Source: a virus
Strand: one strand, 5' to 3'
Length of the DNA stretch: 39,604 nucleotides
IMG/VR virus record: IMGVR_UViG_3300042197_000463
Coordinates: 1-39,604 of that record
Part shown: piece by piece, positions 15,592 to 25,200 of the stretch
Numbering within the stretch: position 1 is the stretch's first letter
Layout: each line of letters starts with the position of its first letter
Program-made: the position numbers and the translations under genes
Notes under the pieces: model-generated
Database searches by the model: none
The model's input: the letters and a program-made list of their open reading frames with translations, nothing else
Told to the model about the DNA's origin: nothing

Positions 15592-16092
15592 ATGGCAAAC
15601 GTAAATTCCACCTGGATTGCAAACGCGGTAGCGACCCCTCCCGCGCTCACGAACGCGAATGTGTCTGTTGGGCAGTTGCACGAGGCCGTTGGCGTGGCAA
15701 CCGTGGCGGCAAACCAGCCTGCTGCTGACACGATCCGCTTTGTGCGGGTTCCGTCGAATGCTCGCATTTCTGAGGTGCTGCTGACGACTGGCGATGCTGT
15801 GACCGCTGGCGCGATCAACATCGGCATTTGGCAGAGTGCCGAAAACGGCGGCGCTGTGGTGGATGCTGACTTGTTCGCATCTGCCCTGGCGCTGACTGGC
15901 GGGCCGTTCACCAACAGCGACCAGACTTTTGAGTCTGGCGAGTACACCTACGCCGAGTCTGCAAAGCCTCTGTGGGAAGTTCTCGGCCTGACCGCTGATC
16001 CTGGCCGCTACTACGATGTGGTGGCGGAAGTGTCCACGACCTTCAACGGCGCGGACACCACCCAGGTGCTGAAAGTTCGCTACGTGGCGTAA
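15592..16092 (+). CDS. Probable head protein following capsid (decoration-like)
   Basis: This 166-aa protein follows the capsid gene after a 17-nt gap with a good ribosome-binding site (A-A-G-G-A-G). It is beta-rich and Ala/Val/Thr-rich without catalytic motifs, and ends V-L-K-V-R-Y-V-A. It is immediately followed by an intrinsic terminator, so it shares the capsid transcript. A decoration or cement role is inferred from position and composition. Confidence 0.75.
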   Translation: MANVNSTWIANAVATPPALTNANVSVGQLHEAVGVATVAANQPAADTIRFVRVPSNARISEVLLTTGDAVTAGAINIGIWQSAENGGAVVDADLFASALALTGGPFTNSDQTFESGEYTYAESAKPLWEVLGLTADPGRYYDVVAEVSTTFNGADTTQVLKVRYVA

Positions 16093-16098
16093 GGATTG

Positions 16099-16122
16099 AC
16101 CGGGGCTTCGGCCCCGGTTTTT
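16099..16122 (+). terminator. Intrinsic terminator with TTCG tetraloop
   Basis: An 8-bp GC-rich stem (ACCGGGGC / GCCCCGGT) closed by a TTCG loop at 16107-16110 is followed by a T-run to 16122. It is a textbook rho-independent terminator that would cap the capsid plus head-protein transcript; downstream tail genes probably need partial read-through. Confidence 0.93.
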
Positions 16123-16136
16123 CCAAGGAGCAGGAC

Positions 16137-16331
16137 ATGGCAGATCGTTTTTATTCTGTGTCGAAGGGCGAGCATTTCCCGGTTCAAGTGACCGAGGGTG
16201 CATCGACTTCTGGTGAGGCTGTCGAGCTTCGCGTGAACGACACCATCTATGCAAGCAAGATGGACGTCATCCTCGGCCTTCGTGCGATTCTGATGTATTT
16301 GGAGACGCGCGAGACTAGCCCGATTGCGTAA
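16137..16331 (+). CDS. Small conserved head-tail region protein
   Basis: This 64-aa protein has a very strong ribosome-binding site (A-A-G-G-A-G) upstream and a stop that overlaps the next gene (TAATG). It consists of a short beta part (F-Y-S-V-S-K-G-E-H-F-P-V) and a C-terminal helix. No family motif is recognised; its place before the tail tube gene suggests a small structural or adaptor protein. Confidence 0.75.
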   Translation: MADRFYSVSKGEHFPVQVTEGASTSGEAVELRVNDTIYASKMDVILGLRAILMYLETRETSPIA

Positions 16332-16930
16332 TGGCCTCGCAGGTCGGAATCGCAAACCGCGCTCTTACCAAGGTTGGTGAGACGCGGATTCTTTCTTTGG
16401 CGGATGACGTTGAGGCTGCTCGCGTCATCTTTTCGCTTTGGGACATTGTTCGGGACGCGGAGTTGCGCGCCCGGAACTGGAATTTCTCAATTGCCCGAGC
16501 ATCGCTGGCCGCGCTGGTTGCTGCGCCTGCCTGGGGTTTTGTGCGGCAGTTCCAGTTGCCTTCCGATTGTCTGCGGGTGGTTCAGGTTGACGAGTTCTTC
16601 CCTGGCCCGTCCATGTCGGACTATCGCAACAAGAGCGAGGCCGTCTACCAGATCGAGGGTGGGCGGATTCTGACCGATCTGGCTGCGCCGTTGCCGATTC
16701 GCTACGTGTCGCGGGTTGAGGACACCGGATCGTGGGACGCGATGTTTGCGGAGGTGTTCGCCTGCAGGCTGGCCGTTGAGGTGTGCGAACGTCTGACGCA
16801 ATCGAACACCAAGCGGCAGATTGCCTGGGACGAGTATCAGCAGGCCATGCGCGCCGCTGTGCGCTCTGATGCCATTGAAAACCCGCCCGAGCCGCTGCCT
16901 GACGATTCCTGGATTCTGTCGAGGATTTGA
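16331..16930 (+). CDS. Tail tubular protein A, T7 gp11-like
   Basis: This 199-aa protein matches T7 gp11 (196 aa) in size and in signature: I-A-N-R-A-L-T-K-V-G, then V-I-F-S-L-W-D-I-V-R-D-A-E-L-R, W-N-F and a L-P-S-D-C-L-R-V motif. It forms the upper tail ring joining the portal to the gp12-like nozzle. The ATG at 16331 overlaps the preceding stop; the stop overlaps the next ATG at 16930. Confidence 0.95.
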   Translation: MASQVGIANRALTKVGETRILSLADDVEAARVIFSLWDIVRDAELRARNWNFSIARASLAALVAAPAWGFVRQFQLPSDCLRVVQVDEFFPGPSMSDYRNKSEAVYQIEGGRILTDLAAPLPIRYVSRVEDTGSWDAMFAEVFACRLAVEVCERLTQSNTKRQIAWDEYQQAMRAAVRSDAIENPPEPLPDDSWILSRI

Positions 16931-19167
16931 TGGCGAAGGCAAGCCCGATTCAGACGAGTTTCAACGCTGGCGAGTTTGGCCCGGAGTTGGATGGGCGGGT
17001 TGACATTGGCAAGTACGCCAATGCCTGCAGCCGGATGGAGAACTTCATTCCGCTGCTCCAAGGCCCAGCCCGACGCCGTGGCGGCACCAAGTTTGTGAAC
17101 GAGGTCAAGGATTCAGCCGACCGCACTTGGCTGGCGCGGTTCGAGTTCAACACCGAGCAGGCGTATATCCTGGAGTTTGGCGACCTGTATGTCCGGTTCT
17201 ACACGGACAACGGCATTTTGGAATCGTCGCCCGGTGTGCCTGTTGAGGTCGTCACGCCGTGGTCGTCTGCTGACATGCTGAATGCGGACGGGTCGTTCTC
17301 CCTGCAGATGGTGCAGTCTGGCGACATTCTCTACATCTGCCACCCCGACTACGCTCCGCGCAAGCTGGCGCGAACCGGGGCCACTACGTGGGTTCTGTCA
17401 ACGCTCGACCCGCAGGGTGGGCCGTTTGACGACTACGACTCGAACCAGACTGTGACTGTCTATGCTTCGGCTGCGACTGGCACTGGCGTGACGCTGACTG
17501 CCTCGTCAGCGACCTTTGCCAGCACTGATGTGGGGCGGCTGTTCTATCTCGAGCAGCGCAAGGCCAACGCGATCACCATGTGGGAGGTTGGCAAGTCGAT
17601 TACGGCTGGCGATTTGCGGCGCTCGGATGGCAAGACCTACAAGGCACTGAATACCGCGACCACTGGAACCGTGAAGCCGATTCACACTTCTGGCGCTGAG
17701 TATGACGGCAATGCAGGCGTGCAGTGGGAGTTTCAAGACCCTGGCTATGGCTGGGTGAAGATCACCGGGTTCACATCGTCCACGGTTGTCACTTGCACTG
17801 TGCTGTCGCGCTTGCCTGATCAGACGGTTCTGGTGGGGAATGCGACCACCCGCTGGGCCTTTGGTTCTTGGAATAGTGTTCCTGGGTATCCGAGCCATGT
17901 GACGTTCTTCCGTGGGCGGCTGGTGTTTGCCAGGGCGAGCGACCGGAGGATTTGGTTTTCGGTGGCCGCAGACTACGAGAATTTCAGCGACCGTGATTCT
18001 GGTGGGTTGGTGACTGCCGACATGGCGGTGACGCTCACGGTTGAGTCGGACGAGTCGAACCAGATTCAGTGGATTGTGCCTTCGGATGCGCTGCTCATTG
18101 GCACTGCAGCCGGGGAGCATTCCTGCATGGAGCAGACTGATTCCGACCCGTTTGGCCCTGCCAACGTGAAAATCGTCAAGTCGTCAGAGTTTGGTTCGCG
18201 GGCTGTTATGCCTGTGCGCGTGGCTGAGAGCATGTTGTTCGTGCAGCGATCTGGCAGGCGCTTGCGCGAGGCCAGCTATGACGCACTGGCCGATGGCTAC
18301 AAGTCGCTCGATATGTCGGTGCTGGCCCCGCACATGATTCCGAAGGGGCTGTCTGTTGTGCAGATGGCCTACCAGAAGGAGCCGCACTCGATTGTTTGGG
18401 TTGCTCGCTCTGATGGGTTGCTGGTGGGGTTCACTTTCAACCGGGAGCAATACTCGGAGCCACCGTTTGGCGGCTGGCATCGTCACCCGTTGGGTGGTGA
18501 TGGCGTGGTCGAGTCTGTGGTGTGTGTGCCTTCGCCGACCAATGATCGGGATGATCTGTGGATGATTGTTCGGCGCACAATCGACGGCGTGACTCGGCGC
18601 TATGTCGAGTTCATGCAGGCCGAGTTTGAGGCTGGCGATGATCAGGCTGATGCGTTCTATGTGGACTGCGGCCTTAGCTATGACGGGTCGCCTGCGACGA
18701 CGATTTCGGGCCTTGGGCACTTGGAAGGCAAGACGGTAGATGTGCTGGCCGATGGGGCTGCGCACCCGCAGCGGGTGGTGACGTCTGGCGCGATCACGCT
18801 GCAGCGCGCGGCTTCGGTGGTTCACATCGGCCTGCCATGCCCCGCCAAGCTGGCAACGATGCGGATCAATGCTGGCGCTGCTGACGGTACGGCGCAGGGG
18901 AAAACCAAGCGCATCAATCGCATGGTGGTTCGCCTGCTTGAAACCCTCGGGGGCCAAATGGGGCCGACCGAGACTGGCGTGGACGAGGTTCTGTTTCGGT
19001 CGTCTGGCGATGCGATGGATGCCGCCCCGCCTGTGTTCACTGGCGACAAAGAGTTGCCGTGGCGCGGAGGCTACGAGAAGGACGGATTTATCTGGTACGT
19101 CAACGCGCAGCCGCTTCCTGTGACTATCATTGCGATCATGCCCCAGGTAACTACGCAGGATCGCTGA
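16930..19167 (+). CDS. Tail tubular protein B, T7 gp12-like
   Basis: This 745-aa protein (T7 gp12 is 794 aa) starts at the ATG 16930. The N-terminus F-N-A-G-E-F-G-P-E-L-D-G-R and C-x-R-M-E-N-F-I-P-L-L-Q-G-P-A-R-R-R-G-G are the family signature of podovirus nozzle proteins. A central P-S-H-V-T-F-F-R-G-R-L-V-F motif is also conserved. It builds the tail nozzle below gp11 and carries the tailspike attachment sites. Confidence 0.96.
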   Translation: MAKASPIQTSFNAGEFGPELDGRVDIGKYANACSRMENFIPLLQGPARRRGGTKFVNEVKDSADRTWLARFEFNTEQAYILEFGDLYVRFYTDNGILESSPGVPVEVVTPWSSADMLNADGSFSLQMVQSGDILYICHPDYAPRKLARTGATTWVLSTLDPQGGPFDDYDSNQTVTVYASAATGTGVTLTASSATFASTDVGRLFYLEQRKANAITMWEVGKSITAGDLRRSDGKTYKALNTATTGTVKPIHTSGAEYDGNAGVQWEFQDPGYGWVKITGFTSSTVVTCTVLSRLPDQTVLVGNATTRWAFGSWNSVPGYPSHVTFFRGRLVFARASDRRIWFSVAADYENFSDRDSGGLVTADMAVTLTVESDESNQIQWIVPSDALLIGTAAGEHSCMEQTDSDPFGPANVKIVKSSEFGSRAVMPVRVAESMLFVQRSGRRLREASYDALADGYKSLDMSVLAPHMIPKGLSVVQMAYQKEPHSIVWVARSDGLLVGFTFNREQYSEPPFGGWHRHPLGGDGVVESVVCVPSPTNDRDDLWMIVRRTIDGVTRRYVEFMQAEFEAGDDQADAFYVDCGLSYDGSPATTISGLGHLEGKTVDVLADGAAHPQRVVTSGAITLQRAASVVHIGLPCPAKLATMRINAGAADGTAQGKTKRINRMVVRLLETLGGQMGPTETGVDEVLFRSSGDAMDAAPPVFTGDKELPWRGGYEKDGFIWYVNAQPLPVTIIAIMPQVTTQDR

Positions 19168-19592
19168 TGGAGATTGTCCCGTTTAAGTCTGCGCATCTGC
19201 GCGCTTTGGCATTGCAAGAGGCGCAGGCTTGGATGGGGCCGATGCTGCTGGATAATGGTTACGGAGTAGCGCTGAAGAACGGCGGGCCTTGCTTCACGCT
19301 TTTGGATGGGGATGACGTCATCATTTGCTCAGGCATCGTGCATGTGTGGGAAAATCGCGCACAGGCATGGGCGCTGATTTCAGGCGATGCGGGCCAGCAC
19401 TTTGTGCGGATTTTCAGGGCTATGCGTTCGTTTTTGGAATTGCAGGACACACGAAGGATCGAGGCGACCGTTGATCCTGATTTCGAGCAAGGACACCGAC
19501 TGATGCGAATGCTTGGGTTTCAGCATGAGGGGCTGATGCGCGCCTACCTGACAGATGGCCGGGATGCGTGTTTGTACGGGAGGGTGAAATAA
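19167..19592 (+). CDS. GNAT-fold protein, T7 gp13-like
   Basis: The ATG at 19167 overlaps the gp12-like stop and gives 141 aa (T7 gp13 is 138 aa). The C-terminal half has the acetyltransferase-like pattern R-R-I-E-A-T-V-D, H-R-L-M-R-M-L-G-F-Q-H-E-G-L-M-R-A-Y, typical of the gp13 / DUF2833 group of podovirus proteins that are needed for virion assembly. Whether acetyl-CoA is bound is unknown; the Q/RxxGxG/A loop is not evident. Confidence 0.85.
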   Translation: MEIVPFKSAHLRALALQEAQAWMGPMLLDNGYGVALKNGGPCFTLLDGDDVIICSGIVHVWENRAQAWALISGDAGQHFVRIFRAMRSFLELQDTRRIEATVDPDFEQGHRLMRMLGFQHEGLMRAYLTDGRDACLYGRVK

Positions 19593-20080
19593 TGGCGGCG
19601 TATGCAATCCCGCTTCTCGTTGCAAGCGTGGCGACGCAAGCAATCGGCCAAATACAACAGGCCCAGGTGGCAAAAAAAGCCGCCGATTATAACGCAGCAC
19701 TAGCGGAGCAGAATGCGGCGGTTCAACGTCAGCAGGCTGGTGCGCGCGAAGAGGCGCAGCGGCGTGAGGCGGGTCAGGTTCTTGGCGCACAGCGCGCTGC
19801 GTTTGCTCAGTCTGGCGGTGGCATGGGTGGCTCTGCTGCGGACGTCATGCAGCAATCTGCCACGAATGCAGAGCTTGACGCACTGACCTTGCGATACGAG
19901 GGCGAACTGCGGGCGCGCGGGCTTGAGGCTGAGGCTGCTGGAGAACGGTTTGCTGGCAAGGCCGCGCTGAGTCAGGGCTACTTTAACGCGGCACCCACAA
20001 TACTCAGCGGGGCCTCGCAATACGGCGAAATGAAGGCAGGCCAGAAGTACCGCGCCGAGCGGATGCGGAGGGGTTACTGA
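19592..20080 (+). CDS. Internal virion protein, T7 gp14-like
   Basis: This 162-aa protein has a hydrophobic N-terminal segment (residues 1-22, A-Y-A-I-P-L-L-V-A-S-V-A-T-Q-A) followed by a long Ala/Gln/Glu helix (Q-Q-A-Q-V-A-K-K-A-A-D-Y-N-A) and a glycine-containing hinge (S-G-G-G-M-G-G-S). This matches gp14-like ejection proteins, which insert into the outer membrane and start the DNA conduit. Start and stop overlap neighbours (TAATG and TGATG). Confidence 0.88.
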   Translation: MAAYAIPLLVASVATQAIGQIQQAQVAKKAADYNAALAEQNAAVQRQQAGAREEAQRREAGQVLGAQRAAFAQSGGGMGGSAADVMQQSATNAELDALTLRYEGELRARGLEAEAAGERFAGKAALSQGYFNAAPTILSGASQYGEMKAGQKYRAERMRRGY

Positions 20081-22266
20081 TGCCTCGCATTCCAATTTAT
20101 GAGCAGCAGATTGCTCCGAATGCATCCCCTGGCGTGGCGCGTATCAGCACTGGTGGCGTCGGGCAGGGGCTTGAGACTTTCGGCAGAAGTCTTGAGCGAG
20201 TCGCTGGGTCGCTGGAGCGCAGGGAACAGATGCAGTTCCAGCTTGACATGGAGCGTGTCGAAACCGAGGGCCGGGTCTGGTTTGCCAATGCTGCATCGCG
20301 GGCCGATTTGGACATGGCCGAGTTCCTGCAAAAAAAGCAGCAGGAGGCAGGGGCTGGTGCGCCTGGGTTCACGCCTGATTTCCTGAAGGGCTACGACGAG
20401 TACGCTGAGGGCGCTTTGAAAAATGCGCCGTCGAATTTTGCGCGTAATTTGTTGCAGGCGCACATGGCGCAGTCGCGCGAGGCGTATGGCAAGGGCGCGC
20501 TGACCTGGGAGGCTGGTGAGCGCACGCGCTACACAGGTGAGCAGATTGACGATGGTGTTGCCATGTCGGCAAAGATCGTCAACGGGAACCCGGCATGGTT
20601 TGACCGTGAAATGGGCAAGTGGGCCAGCACCATCAAGGGCGCGGCCATCGATGAGGCGGCGAAGTCTAAGCTGCGCGACATGGCCCGCGCTCAGTTGGTA
20701 AATGCTGCGGTGGTTTCTTGGATCGACCGCGACCCTGCGAAGGCTTCGGCGGTGCTGCAGGACATAGCAAAGACCGGCGCTGCCGATGGCGATGTGCAGT
20801 GGTCTGATGGCTCTGGCACCTACAACGTTCCGGTCAAGCTGGGCACGCTTGCGGAGCGGATGAAGTGGACGGAATACGCTGAGCGCAAGGTGAACGAAAT
20901 GCGCCAGGACATGGGCGTGACGTTGCGCTACGAGATTCAGAATGCCGAGGCGATGGCCCGCACCGGGGTTGCGCCGACCGGGCCTGCGCGCACGCGCGCG
21001 GACTTCTCGGTGGCGTTCAAAGACCCGCAGGTTGCGGACTACGAGTTTGCCCGGTACACCACGGCGCGGCAGACCGCATCGGCGGTGTCGTCGCTGCAGG
21101 GGCAGTCGTCGGCTGACCTGCTGGCAATCATGCAGCGCAAGCCAAATGCAAGCGACCCGAACTTTGCTGTCACTGCCGCGAACCAAGAGATTCAGTCGCG
21201 GGCTGCGGCTGAGATTGTGCAGGCGCGTCAGGCTGATCCTGTGGCCTATGCGCTGCAAACTGGCGACTTCAAACTGCAGGTTTTGAACCCGCAGGATCAG
21301 GCGGCTTTCTCGGAAGAGTTGAAGCGGCGCACTGCTGCGCTTCCTGGTATGGCTGGGAAGTATGGCACTGCCTCTGTGTTGTCGAAGCAAGAGGCGTCGG
21401 TCATGGCGCAGCAGTTGGAGTTGCTGCCTGCTGACCGCAAGGTTGAGCAGCTTGAAACAATCCGGCGCTCTGTGGGCGACGATGCTGTCTATGGCTCGGT
21501 GCTGAATGCCATCAGGCCGGATTCCCCGGTCACGGCGCTGGTTGGCAACATTGCCGTGGCTGGCTCCAAGGATGCCGCGCGCCTGATTGCAATGGGCGAG
21601 GACTTGCTGAACCCCACCAAGGGCGGGCGCAAGACGGACGGTGCTGGCTCGAAGTTTCCAATGCCGCAGGAGGCTCTCATTCGGCAGGCGTGGGTGGACG
21701 GTGTTGGCGATGCGTACCGTGGCTACCCTGATGCGGAGGCTACCGGGTACCAAGCGTTCAAGGCGTACTATGCTGCGGTGGCCTCGCAGAAGGGGTTGAA
21801 TGACCCCAAGGCCGCGCCTGATGACCAGATCGTGCGGGATGCTTTGAATGCTTCGACTGGCGGCGTGATGCGCTGGAAAACGGATTGGTTCGGCAATGAC
21901 ACCCCGGCTGCGAATATCGTGCTGCCCTACGGAATGCCAGAGGACTCGTTCCGCGACCGCGTGTCAGCGGAGTGGCTGCGCATCCGTGGTGGTCTTGGCT
22001 ATTCCAAGACGGACGTTGGCGACATTGGCCTCTACAACACCGGGGCGAATGGCGAATACATGGTGATGTCTGGATCGTCCTGGTTGCCTGACAAAAATGG
22101 CAGACCTGTGGTGCTTAGAATCACAGATGCAATGCCGACCGCTGCTCCGACCAAACCCGCGCCGAAAATCACCGATCTTCCTGCAAGCGGGCCTCCGAGC
22201 ATCTATGCCCCACCTGAAGTGTGGGCGGAATATCGCAAGCGGCAGGCAGAAAAGAAGGGCGACTGA
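20080..22266 (+). CDS. Internal virion / ejection protein (gp15 position)
   Basis: This 728-aa protein is mainly alpha-helical with a coiled-coil N-terminal part (about residues 30-110) and C-terminal region L-R-I-R-G-G-L-G-Y. In gene order it takes the place of T7 gp15, a core and ejection-tube protein. I see no lysozyme or transglycosylase motif. The N-terminus lacks a signal peptide. Start ATG at 20080 overlaps the gp14-like stop; the stop overlaps the next ATG. Confidence 0.8.
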   Translation: MPRIPIYEQQIAPNASPGVARISTGGVGQGLETFGRSLERVAGSLERREQMQFQLDMERVETEGRVWFANAASRADLDMAEFLQKKQQEAGAGAPGFTPDFLKGYDEYAEGALKNAPSNFARNLLQAHMAQSREAYGKGALTWEAGERTRYTGEQIDDGVAMSAKIVNGNPAWFDREMGKWASTIKGAAIDEAAKSKLRDMARAQLVNAAVVSWIDRDPAKASAVLQDIAKTGAADGDVQWSDGSGTYNVPVKLGTLAERMKWTEYAERKVNEMRQDMGVTLRYEIQNAEAMARTGVAPTGPARTRADFSVAFKDPQVADYEFARYTTARQTASAVSSLQGQSSADLLAIMQRKPNASDPNFAVTAANQEIQSRAAAEIVQARQADPVAYALQTGDFKLQVLNPQDQAAFSEELKRRTAALPGMAGKYGTASVLSKQEASVMAQQLELLPADRKVEQLETIRRSVGDDAVYGSVLNAIRPDSPVTALVGNIAVAGSKDAARLIAMGEDLLNPTKGGRKTDGAGSKFPMPQEALIRQAWVDGVGDAYRGYPDAEATGYQAFKAYYAAVASQKGLNDPKAAPDDQIVRDALNASTGGVMRWKTDWFGNDTPAANIVLPYGMPEDSFRDRVSAEWLRIRGGLGYSKTDVGDIGLYNTGANGEYMVMSGSSWLPDKNGRPVVLRITDAMPTAAPTKPAPKITDLPASGPPSIYAPPEVWAEYRKRQAEKKGD

Positions 22267-25200
22267 TGGCGATGTTCGGCACTCCTGGGCGCGAGACTTA
22301 CGACGCGCTCTATTCAACCCTGCAGCAACCAGCCGATGTTTCGGCGCTTGAGCGTGAGCAGGCTCCTGGCGCGTTTGAGGGCAACGGTGCAGCCGCACTT
22401 GGGACGGGCGCTTTTCGCGGCTGGTCGCGTGGCGCTGTGCTTTTGGGCGATGCGCTCACGCCAGTGTTGCGCCCGGTTGCAAAAGGCATCGATGAACTTT
22501 TCGGGTCATCGACGGACGAGTGGTTGGTTGGAGAGCAGCAAAAGGCGCAGCGGGCGCTTGCCGAGTCGAAGATCGACCCAAAGACTAACGGCACAGCGGC
22601 GCAGGTTCTGTATGGCCTTGGCGATGTATTGACCACGGTTGCGCTGACCCGAGGAAGCCCGCAGGCGGGTGGCATCGTGTATGGCTATGGGCAGTACAAA
22701 ATCGGGCTGTCCGAGGGTCTAGACCCTGCGACGGCTGGCCTGAAGGCTACCATCGAAGGCGGCGCGATGGGGGTGTCTGTGGCCCTGCCTGCTGCAATGA
22801 CTGGTGGGCTGGCCTATCGGATGGCAACAGGCGGCGCTCTGAACGTTGGCGTCGGCGTTCCTGAGCGTTTTGCTGTTTCGACTCTGCTGAATGCTCGCGG
22901 CTACCCGGAAATGGCGCGGCAGTATGCTCCGCTTGATTCCACGGCTGTGGTGACCGAGTTGGTGCTTGGCGCTGCGTTTGGTGGGCTGCTTGGCCCAATG
23001 GCGCAGGCCGCAAAACTTCCGCCACCGGAGGCTGTGCCACCGTCTGCCGTGGACGCTGCGCTGGTTGCCAATCAGCAGCGGCATGCCGAGATTGACACGG
23101 CTCCAGGCGTGCCGACCAACACCCGCACCCGGCAGGCGCACACCCAGGCGCTGAGTCAGGCTGTTGAGTCGATGGTGATGGGCCGCGATGTGAACGTCGA
23201 GGGGCTGCTGCGCGATGCCGGGTTTGTCGGCAAGCGAGCAGACTTCGACGCGCTGCGCGTGATTGCGGACGAGTTGGACAAGGCTGGGGCTACCGATCTG
23301 GTGGCCCAGGTGCGCGCAATCGAGGCCGAGGCTCGTGAGCGCGGGCTGGTGGTGGACGAGGACACGCTGGGCAGCGTGGTGCTGTCTGAGGCTCCTGTTG
23401 AGTCGAAGATGGCGCGCGTGGCCGAGCGCGATGGCATGGACGTTCGCATTGGTGAGGACAAGGTTCCCACCCGGCTGATGCTGGTCGAGGCCGCTGATGT
23501 GCAGGCCACGATGATGAAGGCCGACAACCAGTTCCGCGACCGCACCCGCGTGGCGTCTGAACAGCAGATTGCGGACATTGCGGCGCGGCTTGACCCGGCG
23601 TTGTTGGGCGATGCGCCTGTGATGGACTACGGCGCTCCTGTCCTGGCGGCGGATGGCACTGTGATCGGCGGCAATGGCCGCGCGGCGGCGGTGAATCGTG
23701 CCTACGAGCAGGGAACGGCTCAGGCGTACCGTGAGGCGCTGCGGGCCGAGTTTGGCGATGCTGTGGATGGCATGCAGGCACCGATGCTGGTGCGCGTGCT
23801 GCAGCGCGATGTGGATGTGCAGAAGGCGGCGATCCTGTCCAACGAGGGCGGGGGGCTGCGCATGTCGGCGCTGGAGCAGGCGAAGGTGGACGCCGAGCGC
23901 CTGGGCGACCTGCGCGGTGCGGAGTTCACTGAGGACGGTATGGCCGACATGACGACCATCCGTCAGTGGGTGGGCAACATGCCGCAGAACCAGCGCGCCT
24001 CGATCATGGACGCTGATGGGCGCTTGTCTGCCGAGGGCGCAAAGCGACTGCAGAATGCGGTGCTGTTCAAAGCCTACGGCGACTCTCCGACGCTGGCGCG
24101 GCTGGTGGAATCCACCGACCCAGGAAGCCGGAACATCGCGGCGGCAATGACCCGCGCGGCTGCGGCTGTGGCTGATGCGCGTGAGGCGATTGACCGTGGC
24201 GACCTGTATCCGATAGGCCTGCATGACGACCTGATTGCGGCTGTCGAGAAGCTGGATGGCCTGCGCCGGGATGGGCTGTCGGTGGACGACTGGTCAAAGC
24301 AGATTGATGCGTTTGGCGACAACATGACGCCAGAGGCGCGGCTGCTGGTGCAGTTCATGGATCGGAATATTCGGGCCAGCCGGGTGATGTCGGACGCGGT
24401 ACTGGGGTACTACGCGCGGCTGACCGAGGCGGGCAACCCGAAGCAGGGCAGCATGTTCGAGGCCGCGCAGCCCGACAAGATGCGGATGCTGACGCTGGCG
24501 CTGGATGGTGATGCGCCGATGTACGGGCGCGGCACCGGGGCGCGCTCCGTGGTGGCCGACCTGCAGGCTGGCTTCCGCGCGATGTTCGGGCGTGATGCAG
24601 ACCGGCTCATGGAAACGGGCCGGGTTCGCATCGTGCAGTCTGTGCGCGACCTGCCGGGTTCCGGGCATCCTTCCGATGTGGGCGGCATGTTCTGGCGCGG
24701 CGAGGCGTGGGTGGTGGCGGACAACACTGGCCTGTCGCAAATCCGGGGGCGGGTGCTGCACGAGGTTGGTGAGCATGCTGGCATGCAGCAGATGCTGGGC
24801 GACGCGCTCTATGCTGACGTGCTGGCGCGCATCGAGGCGAAGGTTGGAACCGACCCGGTGTTCGCCGAGGCGCGCGCGCTGGCCGAGGCGCGGGCAAACA
24901 AGCCAGAGCATGTGCCCGCCGAGACGCTGGCCTATCTGGTGGAAAACGCGCCGGAGCTACCGTTGGTGCGGCGCATCCTGGCGGCGGTTCGTCAGTGGGT
25001 CTACCGCACAAGCGGTGGGCGGTTTGTTGATCTGACGCAGGCTGACCTGCAGATGATGGCTGTGGCCTCGCTGCGGCGCTATGCGCGCGAGGCTGAGGTG
25101 GAGGCGAAGGGCGGGGATGCGCCGTGGTACATGACGCTGTTCCACGGCAGCCCGACCGTGTTTAAGCCGGAACCCGGCGCTCCGCTGGGGGCCATGCGCT

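Noticed and set aside
20074-21753. 559-aa minus-strand ORF, and similar long antisense ORFs (22719-24224, 28154-28942)
   Set aside because: They are antisense shadows of well-supported late genes in high-GC DNA, rich in Arg/His/Leu without recognisable domains.
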